Source of the DNA: a virus
Length of the DNA stretch: 64,000 nt
Direction: 5' to 3' (one strand)
IMG/VR virus record: IMGVR_UViG_3300044614_001845
Coordinates: 1 to 64,000 of that record
Shown: in pieces, positions 48,052-58,323 of the stretch
Position numbering within the stretch: the stretch's first letter is position 1
Layout of the letters: each line of letters begins with the position of its first letter
Notes under the pieces: generated by a model
Databases searched by the model: none
Seen by the model: the letters and a program-made list of their open reading frames with translations, nothing else
Told to the model about the DNA's origin: nothing
Position numbers and translations under genes: made by a program

Positions 48052-48521
48052 GACACTGTGATTGATCCAGTCGTGGGAAGATTTCCAACAAGCTTAGTAC
48101 TCAATGCCCTTTTTGGCACATGCGAATCAACGGCATCAAGCGGCGAAGAAAGTCTTAGCGTCGCTCGCTCTGTATTGACTTCAGGGCGCGAACAAACCCA
48201 AGTCTCTTGTGTGATTTGCTGAACAGTTGCGTAGGTTTGTGGATCAAGTAAAACCATCGTTATTTCGCACAACCAGTTCGACTGACAAGCTTCAACGAAA
48301 AGATTGATTGACAGTGGGTAAGGTGGCGCGATAAGGACAGCATCACTCCTGTCTCCACCCTTTGTGCCAGCGCCCGTCGTAACACCAATCGGCGCAAAAT
48401 TGTAAGAAACGCTTTGATACGTCCTCAATTCATTAACGTAAAAATTCTGATAGTTATAACCAGAAACATATGCACCTGCACTGGTCTTAAATCTGACAAA
48501 GTGGCAAATTGCAATCGTCAT
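48048..48521 (-). CDS. Minor tail protein
   Basis: 157 residues, directly after the tape measure. Beta-rich (YVSGYNYQNFYVNELRTYQS, CEITMVLLDPQTYATVQQIT). Fits the place of lambda gpM/gpL by order and size; family not certain. Confidence 0.6.
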   Translation of the reverse strand: MTIAICHFVRFKTSAGAYVSGYNYQNFYVNELRTYQSVSYNFAPIGVTTGAGTKGGDRSDAVLIAPPYPLSINLFVEACQSNWLCEITMVLLDPQTYATVQQITQETWVCSRPEVNTERATLRLSSPLDAVDSHVPKRALSTKLVGNLPTTGSITVS

Positions 48522-48522
48522 G

Positions 48523-51500
48523 TCAGATACCTATTTGACGGCGAGCTTTGACGCTGTTCTTGAGTGAGCTGAGTGTGAGGGCGCGTCCACGCTCCGCAGC
48601 TTCGGCAAGTCCACGCTGGTACTGATCAACAGTAACATACTCGACATTGTTTATCATCTGAGATTCATACTTAATATCAAGCGGCTTGGTGATCGCAGTT
48701 ACGTTGCTTTCCATGACACGCTCCATGTTCTTTTCCTTATTCATGCTTGACACAGAGCTGAGCACTTCTCGTGTCTGACTGATTGCGCTGCTCGTCTCCC
48801 TGCTATCACGCGCTTGCATGAGAGCGGAGATCGTCTCCTTCGTGGAAATAGCCGACTGAGAACCAGAAGACTTGCCAACTGCATTGCGTGAATCGCCAAA
48901 AGCAGAAGCCTCGGCTTTCTTAGAAGAATCAGGCGAGGAGATACGATCTGTGATTTTCTCAATGAACTCACGAGAGTTGGTAATCGCACCAGCCTCGCCC
49001 ACCTGTTGCATCTGATCTGGCTCGCCGCCACTGATTTCAGAAGCAAGAACGCCACGCGCAGCGGAAATGGCATCACCGTATGCAAGCTGCTGCTGAGAAC
49101 CAGCGGCAAATTGATCAGTACCATCAGCGCTGCCAGTCTGATTATTTGTAATTTCACGAATCGTATTGCTATCTTTAGTTGCAAGCAGCTTGTAAAGCTC
49201 TCGTGTTTCAGGAGAGGCAGAAGCTGCAGCAGCAGCAGCTTTTGCATCATTCTCCTGAGTGATGCGCTTGATCATTTCAACGGCGCCCCTGGAATCGGAG
49301 ATCGCCATTGCAGTAGCCCGCGACATCTTGCCTTGGGCTTCACCTGACTTGAGGCCCATAGCGCCATAGCCATCAGATGCGCTACCAGACAGCTCCAGCC
49401 CTGTCGTTCCATCGCCCTGAGCCATTGCATCAGAAGCCTCATCAAGGGCATCCCTGGCTTCAGAGATGGCGTCAGAGAAGCCTGTTGCGTCAACGCCAAG
49501 ACGACCATCGGCGCCACGGCTAAGGGGGATGATCGCTTCTGGGCCAGCCTCACCCATGAGGCCAGTCTTGCGAATTCCACCATCGGCAAACCTGAAGAGA
49601 GTCGGCGAGGAGACAATGGAATTCGTAAACATTCCACCGCTACCGAAAGAGGCAATTCCGCCGTTGAAATAAGCACCTTTCGCGGCAAGACCGCCGAGCA
49701 TATCTGTAATATTCCCTGCCCCCGTATCAAGACCGGTATTAGTAGCCTGTCCCATCGAGCCAGGCAGCGATGTAGCGCCAGCGCTTCCAATAGAAGCAAA
49801 AAGACCAAGCGCTTTAATTGCTGAACCCCAAACAAACATCAGTATTTGATCTGCAACAATTTTTGCCGCCATTTCAGCAAAAGCATCTGCAATTCCTTGC
49901 ATCATTCTTGATAAAGCATCTTTAACCTGTACACCAGTATTTGAAAGCTCATTCATCTTAAGCTTGGCTTGATTGATTTGATCTGTGTATCTCTTGTACT
50001 CATCTGTGCCTTCTTCTGTCTTGGCGCGAAGTTTTTCAAACTGAGAAATTTCGCGTTGCAGATCAAAGCGCTCCTGCATGGTCCCTAGGCCAGTTGCACC
50101 AAGAAACACGTCTTGAATGCCTTGCTCAAGGGCACCACGCACACTTTCTGCGGTTGACCGTATCTGCTGCGCAGCCTCAAGTTTTCTTGCTAACTCGTCA
50201 GCAGCAGCAGCCTCTCTCAGCAATGCTTGGCCATGTTGATCGGAAAGATCAATTCCACGCACCTGAGCCTCTGCTTGAAGTTTCTGAACTTCAGTTAGGC
50301 GGCCAAAAACATTCATCTGAGCCTCAAGCTCAAGCTTCAGCTCGTTGTTACCTTGGGTAAATTCAATTAATTTATCAGACTTAAATGTTTCGTCTTGCGC
50401 TTGGCGAATTTTATTGATAATTGCAGGTCTTCCGTTTTCTAGATTAAGTAAGGCTTGGAGCCTTTTCACTAGCTCATCATTTTTGCCGATCTGGCTCTGT
50501 ATTTGTTGATTAATCGCATCAACAAGAACCTGCTCAGCCGCTAAATCCTTAGACCTGACACCACCGCCTTGTCGGTACTGCTCAAACAGCTTGCTAGAAG
50601 AAATAATCTGCTTGTCAAGCTGATCAGTAATTGAGCTAAGAGCAGTTTCGCTATCAATTTGCGATATAAGACCCGCAATATCTTGCAATGCAACTTTTAA
50701 GTTATTGCCAGCCTGCAGGGCTTCTGAGATGCCACGAGTCGAAACGCTGGAGCCACCCACAGCGCCGACACCTTTAAGTTTCCCTGGGGCAGAAATAGCT
50801 TTAATTTCCCCCTCGCCTTTTTTGATTGCATCAAGCTGCGCCCTGTAAACATCAATTGCATTTTGAATTCCTTGTGCTGCATCAGTTTCGCCCAAGGCTT
50901 TCGACTGCTTAAGTGCAACCTCAAATCCTTTAATTTTTGACTCAAAGCTAATTCGCTCCTGGGAAAGCTTGAACTGTGCAATTTTCTTTTCAAGGGTGAA
51001 GCGAGTGCTATCGTACTCTTCATTTCTTTGACGCACTTGCTCGTTAATATCGCTAACTTTTTGCGCTGTATCTAGGTTTAGCTTGCTAACTTGATCTGCG
51101 ATTTGAATTTTGTATTTTTCTGTATCTACAACGCTATTCTGAATATCAAGCTCAAGCTTGGCTCTTTGTGTAGCTGAGTCATTTTGAATCTGAGCAACTG
51201 TTTCAACGGCGTTGAGCAGCTGATCCGTGACCTGACCCGCCGTGGTGTCAGCAAAAAGACCACGAAATTCTTGATTTGCTTGTTTGATTTTTGCAAGTTC
51301 AAGCTCTGCAGATCTTGCTCTTAGATCAATTTCAGTCTCCGCATTTTCGCGCCTTTGTTGAAGAATCCTGCTTTCAACATCTTGGCGTATTTGTGAAATA
51401 CTTTCTTCGTAGGAGCGAACAAGATCCGCTCGCTGTTTGTCAAGATCCCGTTGCTCACGTGCGGCCTGCCTGACTTGATCCTTTAATGATTTGCCAATAT

Positions 51501-54500
51501 CAGTAGTTTCAAGCTTTTTTGTTAAAATAGCAATTTCTTGTTCTGTTTTCTGTGTTGCATCAGCTGCGGGCTTGAGCTTGACAGGAACCGAGAAGTCCTT
51601 GAATTCATCTACAAGTTGAGCCCTAAGGTTATTCGCTTCTTCGTCAGAAAGAAAGTTACCGATGCCCAAATCACGTAAAATGCTTGCGCCGATGCCGCCA
51701 CGACGCATCTCAATATCAATGCGTCTTTGCTCAAATTCTTGTTTTTTTGTACCCGATAGACCGGCTCCAATATCAGCTACTGCCGCCCTAGAGCGAGACT
51801 CCTGATTTGCCAGATTAAGAACTTTTGATACCCACTCCAGCAAGCCCGCCATTGGCCCAGCAAGTGCCGTTTGAAGCTGAAGACTAAATTCAGCCCAAGC
51901 ACGATTCAATCTGTCAGACGAACCTGCTAGCTGCTGCAGGGACTGAACGCCGGTTCTGCCAATCTTGCTAATAATCTCTTGTTGAGAAATTACAGCCGCA
52001 GAAGCGACCAAACCAGCCTCTTGAAGCTTGCCTGCAAATTTTTCTGTTTGCGTTGAGCTAAATAATGCTCGTTCTTTTACTTTGTCAAATGTTGCAGTTG
52101 TATCAGTTAAAGCTGCACCCAGCTCCGTTGCTCCTTGAACCGCAGTGTCAAAAGCAGTGCCAAGCGCCGTGCCAACCAAAGACAAACCAAAGCCAAGCCC
52201 GCCACCGGCAAAACCGCCAGCTGCACCACCAAGGCCGCCAAGCACAGACGCGCCCAAGCCCTGCCCAAACAGCAACGGGAAGGCGCCACCAACTAGGCCC
52301 TCACTGACTGCACGACCGCCTCTAGAACCAAAGCGGCGGGTCAGAAAATCAGCATCAGGAGCACGGCGCTCAAGCTGACGATCAAGATTGGCGGCAGTTT
52401 CACGAAGCTGCTTTTCAAGGCGATCAAAACCCTCAGATGTTGGATCAAGAATTGCCCTGAATTCCTTGAGAACCGCGCTGAGTGCCTCAAGCTCCTTAAT
52501 AGATGCAGTCGCTGGCTTGGCCAGTTCCTTGAGTCCAAGCACAGCCTCTGGACCTTGGGCTACAGCTTCCTCAAAGCGACGACCAAAATCTCCTGCTCCA
52601 CCACCCGCTCCAGCGCGACCTCCACCGCCAAAACCACCAGGCGGCAACATGCCCCCAATGCTGTCAAATAGAGACGGAATAGCGTTACGAACTCGATCTA
52701 TTGCATTTTCAAACTTGTCAGCAATTGTAAAACCAAGAGCCTCAAGCGAATTCAGCAATGAGTCGGAGACGCGCTGAGATACATTCGCAACAGCAGAAGA
52801 TGCACCAAGCCTTTTTTCTCCAGTAATAACATCCGTCACACTAGAAAGACCGGCGCCTCTGCCGGACTCTGTTAGTTTTCTTGCAAGTTTTGCTCCTCCA
52901 AGCTGAGCGCTTGATTTAACAATATTAGAAATAGCGCTAAATTGAGAATCTTCGCCTTCCCAGAAATTATTAACAGCGTCCCGATACTTCTTGATTGACT
53001 CAGATACGGCCCTGCTTGCATCGCTTCTTGTGCCAAGCCCACCAAGAGCAGAAATCGGCCCATCAACAGGGAACTGCTGAGCGCCACCCATCTGATAGCG
53101 CTGGAACGGAAAAGCTGAACCAGGCGCACCAATGGCAGCCTGCGGACGAATTGAGAACAATCCAGTTCCACCAAGGCCAACAGGGCCTTGCGAAAGCGGC
53201 GCAAACAAAGAAGAAGAGATTGCGCCTTGAGAACGAATAACAGAAGAAAGAGGACCAGTGAACGCACCAGTTTTAGAAACAGCGCGGATAGCAGCATCCG
53301 TAATCGCCTGTTCAAGTCCGCCACCTGGAGCTGCAGCATTTCCACGCAACAACCTTCTTTCGTCAAGCGGCAACAATCTTGTCTCTGGAAGAATTTTTCC
53401 AGCCTCAAATGCCTTCCTTTGCATTGCTTGAGGAAGAACATTGCTAGATAAAATTTCTGGACCGGCAAGCTGCGCTAGCTGACGGAACAATGACGGCTTT
53501 GCTGATGTTCTTCCAGCAAAGTTGGCAAGCTTTTCAATTAAATCTTGACCACCAGCAACAGAACCAGAAAGCGGCGCCTTTAGCACATTTCCAAGTTTGG
53601 GCGCGAATAAATCTTCAACAGCAGCGCGAACAGCAGCTTTTCCAGCTCTTGCTGTATTGACCGCCGTATCAATAACATTCTCCATTGCCCTAATGGCAAC
53701 ACGAGAAGGGCTTTGAATTTCAAGTCCCTTGTTGAGGCCGTCTTCAACAGCTTCTCCGAGCGCTTCTCCAGCTCCAACAGCTTTTGGAATTCCGGCACGC
53801 GCCTCGGAAACAAGAGCGCTAACTACATTGGCGCCAGCTCCTTTGCCAGGCTTGCCTGTATTGAACTCACGAACGATCTTGTCAATTCCCTGCGCAGGAG
53901 AAACACCACCAAGGAACTTTTCGCGTGCTGCGCGAGCGTTTCCAAGACTTTCAATTGCTTGCTCTAAGCCTGAGCCAGCTTCGCCGGAGCGTCGCCCAGA
54001 ACCACCTTGACCAGCAAGTATTTGCTTCTGAAGAGATACATATCTTCCAGCAAGCCCAACTTGCTCAGTCAGAGCATCTAAATTATTCTGGGTAATTACA
54101 TAATCTTCTCTCTTGGCATTATTTAATGCTTGCTGAAGGCTATTTAACTCAGAGGTTACGTCAACTCCCTTGCGCTGAAGATTTATCAGTCCCTGCTCAA
54201 TGACTGCGCCAGAAGCAAGGGTGTAACGAAGACGACGAGGAGCATCAAGTCCAAGGGCTTCACCGCCTCTGATTGTTGTGCCACGAATCGACTTTGGTTG
54301 CTGAGCTTCACTAATGAGCTTTTCTAGTCTTAAACGCTTAGCGGCTATCTCGTTTACGTCAAGTAAAGTATTAAGGGTCTTTTTAGTATTTTGATAATCA
54401 TCAGAACCAGCGTTAGCAATTGCATCCCTAACAGCAGAAAGCTCACGAGCAACATCAAGTCCTTCTTTTTGCGCAGAAAGAAGCTGCCTTTCAAGAATCT

Positions 54501-56262
54501 GAGAAGATAGAATAGCGCTTTCAACTCTTTTTTTGCCTTCAACCGGCGAAATCTGACCAGTTTTAATTATTTCTGGACGAATCTTGCCTTCCCGACTTTT
54601 TCTTTCTCGGTCTACTTCGGAGGCAATTGTTCTTGCAACAGTGAAACGCTTTTCATCAATAGCAAGACGCGCTTCGTCAAGATCAAGAAGTAGCTTTTTC
54701 TTCTGTAACTCATTGATTAAGCCTTTTTCGGCGGCTATTTGAATTCTCGTCTCGGCGCCAGACACCCTTTCTAGGGCCGAACTAAATCTTTCTCCAGCAA
54801 GGCGATCTTGTTTTTCTGTAATCTGTCTTGCTTTTTCTGCGGCAGCACGAGCCCTTACCTCTGCTCCGCCTCCAAGAACGGTCGCAAATGGACGCTCGCC
54901 CGCTGCGCCACCCTTGCTCAATTCTTTGTTTCTATCTTTAATTTCACGAATCTGCCTCTTCAGTTCAACTGTTTGTTTTTTTGCCGCTTCAATTGAGCCA
55001 ACACTTGTGTCTTGGTAGATTTTATCAATTTTATTTCTTAGCTCAAGCGCTTCATTTTGATCTAATGTTATTTTGGTTAGCTCGTACTCAAGATCAATGA
55101 GCTTGTCTACCTGCTGTTCTTGTTTTTTGCCAAGATTTTCTTGATATTTTGCACGCTTAGCAGCAGATTGGATACTGAACTGCGGCAGCAATTCTGATTT
55201 TCCCTGAGGAGCGGCAATCCCATCAGCAATAGCTTTTGCAAGACCGGAAGACTGTCCACGCAGGCCAGCAAATCTTTGCTCAAGCTGCTGCAGTTCGCCG
55301 TTTACATCATTGATGACTCCTTCAAGAAGATTCCACTCAGAGCTATCAAATGGAACAAGTGACTGAAGACTTGACGCCTGCGAAATGTAATCAGAAAGAG
55401 CAGCTCTTGATTTTGTGATTGCGCCATATGACTCAACAAAGGTTCCAATCAGTGACCTTGCGCCAGCCAAGCTTTCTTGACTGCCAATTCTTTGCGCGGT
55501 CCTAGATCGAGCATTTTGCTCCTGCGGAAGCGCAAGTCCCTCCGCAAGCGCTTTTAACTGCTGCTGGCGTCCCTCAAAAATTTTCTGATTGGCAACCTGT
55601 GAGGCAAGTACAAAGCGATTGAATTGCTTTGATGCGATCTCGGAGTTACTTGCAACAAGAGAAAGCGCCTCCGCCTGGCTTCGCAGTTGAGCAATACTTC
55701 CACTGCCTTGACTTGCTGCTACTTTTCCTGTTACGGGTGTCCTTGTTTGATACCTACCAAGCTTTAGATATTCGTCAGAAAGATCAGTAAGGGCTACCGT
55801 AAGTCTTTGAATTTGCTTGGTTTCGTCTAAATACCTCTGAGCGCCAGGTAATTTACTTTCTTGCCTTTGGAGTCTCTCTTCTAGTTGCCCTCTTTTTTTC
55901 TTTGCCTCAGTTAGCTTACCCTCTAGCTGCAATGACTTAAGCAATGCGTCAATATGTTTTTGACTGCCAACCGTTAGCTGCGATATTGCTTTATTAGCAG
56001 ATATGAAATCTTTTTCAAGATTTTTGACAACTCTGTCATAGCTATTGTAATCTTTCTGTGCTTCGCGTATAGATTTTCTTACTTCTGAAAGCCCATCTGT
56101 TGCTGCATCAAGAGCAATATTTGCTTTGTTTATATCTAACTTAATCGGCGATGAGTTAATGCCATTTACAATTGATTCAAGTCGGCTTACATTTTGAATT
56201 AGCCTTTCAAGCTTGGAACCGCCTTTTACTTCAAGATTAACAGAGGCGCTAATTCCAGCCAC
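48523..56262 (-). CDS. Tail tape measure protein
   Basis: 2579 residues, the largest gene. Long coiled coils dominate the N-terminal and middle thirds (KAISQLTVGSQKHIDALLKS, QTEQEIAILTKKLETT-like). A glycine/alanine-rich hydrophobic stretch lies around 1385-1430 (GGAFPLLFGQGLGASVLGGL). Near 2240 the segment GIRKTGLMGEAGPEAIIPLS precedes RGADGRLGV, the usual C-terminal tape measure motif. At about 0.15 nm per residue the tail would be near 390 nm (family rule). Confidence 0.93.
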   Translation of the reverse strand: MAGISASVNLEVKGGSKLERLIQNVSRLESIVNGINSSPIKLDINKANIALDAATDGLSEVRKSIREAQKDYNSYDRVVKNLEKDFISANKAISQLTVGSQKHIDALLKSLQLEGKLTEAKKKRGQLEERLQRQESKLPGAQRYLDETKQIQRLTVALTDLSDEYLKLGRYQTRTPVTGKVAASQGSGSIAQLRSQAEALSLVASNSEIASKQFNRFVLASQVANQKIFEGRQQQLKALAEGLALPQEQNARSRTAQRIGSQESLAGARSLIGTFVESYGAITKSRAALSDYISQASSLQSLVPFDSSEWNLLEGVINDVNGELQQLEQRFAGLRGQSSGLAKAIADGIAAPQGKSELLPQFSIQSAAKRAKYQENLGKKQEQQVDKLIDLEYELTKITLDQNEALELRNKIDKIYQDTSVGSIEAAKKQTVELKRQIREIKDRNKELSKGGAAGERPFATVLGGGAEVRARAAAEKARQITEKQDRLAGERFSSALERVSGAETRIQIAAEKGLINELQKKKLLLDLDEARLAIDEKRFTVARTIASEVDRERKSREGKIRPEIIKTGQISPVEGKKRVESAILSSQILERQLLSAQKEGLDVARELSAVRDAIANAGSDDYQNTKKTLNTLLDVNEIAAKRLRLEKLISEAQQPKSIRGTTIRGGEALGLDAPRRLRYTLASGAVIEQGLINLQRKGVDVTSELNSLQQALNNAKREDYVITQNNLDALTEQVGLAGRYVSLQKQILAGQGGSGRRSGEAGSGLEQAIESLGNARAAREKFLGGVSPAQGIDKIVREFNTGKPGKGAGANVVSALVSEARAGIPKAVGAGEALGEAVEDGLNKGLEIQSPSRVAIRAMENVIDTAVNTARAGKAAVRAAVEDLFAPKLGNVLKAPLSGSVAGGQDLIEKLANFAGRTSAKPSLFRQLAQLAGPEILSSNVLPQAMQRKAFEAGKILPETRLLPLDERRLLRGNAAAPGGGLEQAITDAAIRAVSKTGAFTGPLSSVIRSQGAISSSLFAPLSQGPVGLGGTGLFSIRPQAAIGAPGSAFPFQRYQMGGAQQFPVDGPISALGGLGTRSDASRAVSESIKKYRDAVNNFWEGEDSQFSAISNIVKSSAQLGGAKLARKLTESGRGAGLSSVTDVITGEKRLGASSAVANVSQRVSDSLLNSLEALGFTIADKFENAIDRVRNAIPSLFDSIGGMLPPGGFGGGGRAGAGGGAGDFGRRFEEAVAQGPEAVLGLKELAKPATASIKELEALSAVLKEFRAILDPTSEGFDRLEKQLRETAANLDRQLERRAPDADFLTRRFGSRGGRAVSEGLVGGAFPLLFGQGLGASVLGGLGGAAGGFAGGGLGFGLSLVGTALGTAFDTAVQGATELGAALTDTTATFDKVKERALFSSTQTEKFAGKLQEAGLVASAAVISQQEIISKIGRTGVQSLQQLAGSSDRLNRAWAEFSLQLQTALAGPMAGLLEWVSKVLNLANQESRSRAAVADIGAGLSGTKKQEFEQRRIDIEMRRGGIGASILRDLGIGNFLSDEEANNLRAQLVDEFKDFSVPVKLKPAADATQKTEQEIAILTKKLETTDIGKSLKDQVRQAAREQRDLDKQRADLVRSYEESISQIRQDVESRILQQRRENAETEIDLRARSAELELAKIKQANQEFRGLFADTTAGQVTDQLLNAVETVAQIQNDSATQRAKLELDIQNSVVDTEKYKIQIADQVSKLNLDTAQKVSDINEQVRQRNEEYDSTRFTLEKKIAQFKLSQERISFESKIKGFEVALKQSKALGETDAAQGIQNAIDVYRAQLDAIKKGEGEIKAISAPGKLKGVGAVGGSSVSTRGISEALQAGNNLKVALQDIAGLISQIDSETALSSITDQLDKQIISSSKLFEQYRQGGGVRSKDLAAEQVLVDAINQQIQSQIGKNDELVKRLQALLNLENGRPAIINKIRQAQDETFKSDKLIEFTQGNNELKLELEAQMNVFGRLTEVQKLQAEAQVRGIDLSDQHGQALLREAAAADELARKLEAAQQIRSTAESVRGALEQGIQDVFLGATGLGTMQERFDLQREISQFEKLRAKTEEGTDEYKRYTDQINQAKLKMNELSNTGVQVKDALSRMMQGIADAFAEMAAKIVADQILMFVWGSAIKALGLFASIGSAGATSLPGSMGQATNTGLDTGAGNITDMLGGLAAKGAYFNGGIASFGSGGMFTNSIVSSPTLFRFADGGIRKTGLMGEAGPEAIIPLSRGADGRLGVDATGFSDAISEARDALDEASDAMAQGDGTTGLELSGSASDGYGAMGLKSGEAQGKMSRATAMAISDSRGAVEMIKRITQENDAKAAAAAASASPETRELYKLLATKDSNTIREITNNQTGSADGTDQFAAGSQQQLAYGDAISAARGVLASEISGGEPDQMQQVGEAGAITNSREFIEKITDRISSPDSSKKAEASAFGDSRNAVGKSSGSQSAISTKETISALMQARDSRETSSAISQTREVLSSVSSMNKEKNMERVMESNVTAITKPLDIKYESQMINNVEYVTVDQYQRGLAEAAERGRALTLSSLKNSVKARRQIGI

Positions 56263-56302
56263 TTTGATCGACCCAGACTTCTCATCAGTCTAGCCAGCAA
56301 GA

Positions 56303-56328
56303 GAAAAGCCGCCCCGATTGGAGCGGCT
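56303..56328 (-). terminator. Hairpin between chaperones and tape measure
   Basis: Minus strand: arms AGCCGC (56328-56323) and GCGGCT (56312-56307), then TTTTC. It overlaps the last codon of the chaperone extension and may reduce tape-measure transcription. Confidence 0.7.
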
Positions 56329-56572
56329 ATCGACGAGACTGACGCTTGATCTTCTCCATCTCTTGCTCTTGTCGCCTATTCTTGATTGCAAAGTAGGCAG
56401 ACCACAAAAGCATTTCTTCGTCTGTGACCTTAGTTTTTAGTTCAGACAAAGTGCAATGAAGAACTTCGGCGAGAGATAGCTGGAAGAACAATCTCCCGTC
56501 CGATTCAAGCTCAGACTCAATCGCTTTTGCTATCAGCTTCTGCTTCGTCCTCGCTATTAGGACGCAGCGCAC
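56327..56572 (-). CDS. Tail assembly chaperone, second part (gpT-like)
   Basis: About 81 residues in the +1 frame relative to the upstream chaperone; independent start would be GTG. AEVLHCTLSELKTKVTDEEM followed by LLWSAYFAIKNRR matches the gpT-type half of lambda G/GT chaperones. Probably made by frameshifting from the upstream gene, with AAAA at 56525-56528 as a possible slip site. Confidence 0.65.
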   Translation of the reverse strand: MRCVLIARTKQKLIAKAIESELESDGRLFFQLSLAEVLHCTLSELKTKVTDEEMLLWSAYFAIKNRRQEQEMEKIKRQSRR

Positions 56573-56891
56573 AAAGGATCAGTTTTTGCAGATCCTCGTC
56601 AAGGATCTCGCGCTTCAGCACAGGAATGTCACCCGGACGGAACAGCTTTTCGCCGTTCTCATCAAGTGCTTTGGAGACAAGTAGCTGCATTGCAAAGTCA
56701 CTAGCGTTGTCAGACCTTGCATCTTTTTGCGCTTTTTCACGTTCGGCTGCTGTCAGCGGCGTAACGTAAAAAACAAACTCATCGCCATTGCTGAGCAGGA
56801 CTTCCTGCTTGATCGGCTCAAAATTTGCTGCTTTACGAAGACGGTCGATAGCCCTGATAGGACCAGTGGCTTGGGCTGGTGCGTTTGCCAT
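56517..56891 (-). CDS. Tail assembly chaperone, first part (gpG-like)
   Basis: 124 residues. NGDEFVFYVTPLTAAEREKA, then KALDENGEKLF and EILDEDLQKLILCALRPNSE, ending in an acidic tail. The position before the tape measure and the 56-base overlap with a second frame are those of lambda gpG. Keeps the tape measure soluble during tube assembly. Confidence 0.75.
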   Translation of the reverse strand: MANAPAQATGPIRAIDRLRKAANFEPIKQEVLLSNGDEFVFYVTPLTAAEREKAQKDARSDNASDFAMQLLVSKALDENGEKLFRPGDIPVLKREILDEDLQKLILCALRPNSEDEAEADSKSD

Positions 56892-56945
56892 AAAGGAAAC
56901 ATGGTCAGCCCGAAGCCTACTGCATTATCATCTAATTGACAATAA

Positions 56946-58265
56946 TCAGCGCGTTACCTCTTCCCAATCAACATTTCCATAGATGCTGCTGGAAGCAGTG
57001 TCACAGGAAACGGCAACAGTAAACGTCTGCGGAACAGAAGTAAAGCTATTCCTCTCAAGCTGAAGCTCAAAGATCTCTTGGCGCAGAATGTTTGCCATTG
57101 AGGTTGACTGGTTAGAAGACGAGAAGTAGCCAGAGGCAACCACGTCACCACCAGTCAAAGAGGTTGAAGTGATGTTGTATTCAACAGAGGAGTCATCTCC
57201 CCCGCTCACCCAAGTACCACCAGTTACGGCACCACCCAAAATAACTTCCCACTTGTAGTTATGGCCATTGCCAACTCCCAAAAGAGATGCGGCGGTGGGA
57301 ATGACGATAGAAGAAAGCTCAGTGGTCTTTAGTCGCAGCGAAACAACTGGATATTTTACACCAGCAGTTGCCAGTGTATAAATTGAATTAATCGCGGTGC
57401 CAATTGTTTTTTGTTGGCCGCGCAACTCGTAGCCACCTTCAGAAAGAACCGTCGAACAGATTTGCTTGAACGTACTGGAGCTAGCAGTAGCTGCAGTATT
57501 TGTAATTTCGTAGCGAATCGGCAGGCAAGCAGTTCCAATATGCGTTGTGCTCAAAATGTTTGCATGATGAAACTCATGGCAAACAACAGGCTCTCCATTA
57601 ATTACAAAACCCATGCGCACAGTTCCAACACCAAGCCACTCGATGTCGGTAAACATAATTTGCGCTGCATCCACATCAAGCGTGATGCGAGAAGCGCCAT
57701 TGCCATCAAGCCTGTCAACGTTCCATCCCGTATCACTTCCGCCGTAAACACCGCCAAAGCGGCTAATTTTTGTTTCTACGACAGAGCCGCTAGTAGAAGT
57801 ACGGCGAACAAAACAAAGGCTGTTTTCATCGGCCCCAAGCTCAAGATAGTAGCCACTGACGGTATCAAAATAGCCAACGCGCTGACGAAGCCCTGTTTTC
57901 GGCGTAGCAAAAACAAAGCTATTCATCACAAGCAACGACTTGCCAGGCTGATAAGCAAATACCCGCTTGGTTTCACGCAGTACCTGAGATCCAGAAGCTG
58001 TCGTTACGGCAAGATCAACGGAACCATGATTCGCATTGAAGCTAGTGGAGCCACTCGTTGCTGTTGAAGTATTCCAAAGCCCGTTATCAGCAAAACGATG
58101 GCTGGAATCAAACAGAGTCAACGGCGCAGAAATGCGCAGTCTTCCAAAAGCATCAACAGACGACCTTGAGAAACTTGCATCAACAGCAAGGCGTCCTTCA
58201 TCAGTAGCGCCAATCTCTTTTGCGGCGCCAGTCGGCAAAGTACCGTGAACAACAGCATCAGGCAT
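56946..58265 (-). CDS. Cyanophage-type virion structural protein
   Basis: 439 residues. VDAFGRLRISAPLTLFDSSH and ETKRVFAYQPGKSLLVMNSF are hallmarks I associate with a structural protein shared by marine and freshwater phages. Unusual spot: between the major tail protein and the tail chaperones. It may decorate the tube or capsid. A terminator precedes it, so it may use its own promoter. Confidence 0.75.
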   Translation of the reverse strand: MPDAVVHGTLPTGAAKEIGATDEGRLAVDASFSRSSVDAFGRLRISAPLTLFDSSHRFADNGLWNTSTATSGSTSFNANHGSVDLAVTTASGSQVLRETKRVFAYQPGKSLLVMNSFVFATPKTGLRQRVGYFDTVSGYYLELGADENSLCFVRRTSTSGSVVETKISRFGGVYGGSDTGWNVDRLDGNGASRITLDVDAAQIMFTDIEWLGVGTVRMGFVINGEPVVCHEFHHANILSTTHIGTACLPIRYEITNTAATASSSTFKQICSTVLSEGGYELRGQQKTIGTAINSIYTLATAGVKYPVVSLRLKTTELSSIVIPTAASLLGVGNGHNYKWEVILGGAVTGGTWVSGGDDSSVEYNITSTSLTGGDVVASGYFSSSNQSTSMANILRQEIFELQLERNSFTSVPQTFTVAVSCDTASSSIYGNVDWEEVTR

Positions 58266-58282
58266 GACGAAACTCCTAAAAG

Positions 58283-58306
58283 AAAAAAGCCCCGCCGAAG
58301 CGGGGC
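58283..58306 (-). terminator. Intrinsic terminator after the major tail protein
   Basis: Perfect 7-bp stem (GCCCCGC with GCGGGGC), 4-nt loop (UUCG on the minus strand), then six U. Confidence 0.93.
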
Positions 58307-58323
58307 ATGGACTTAACTCAAGC

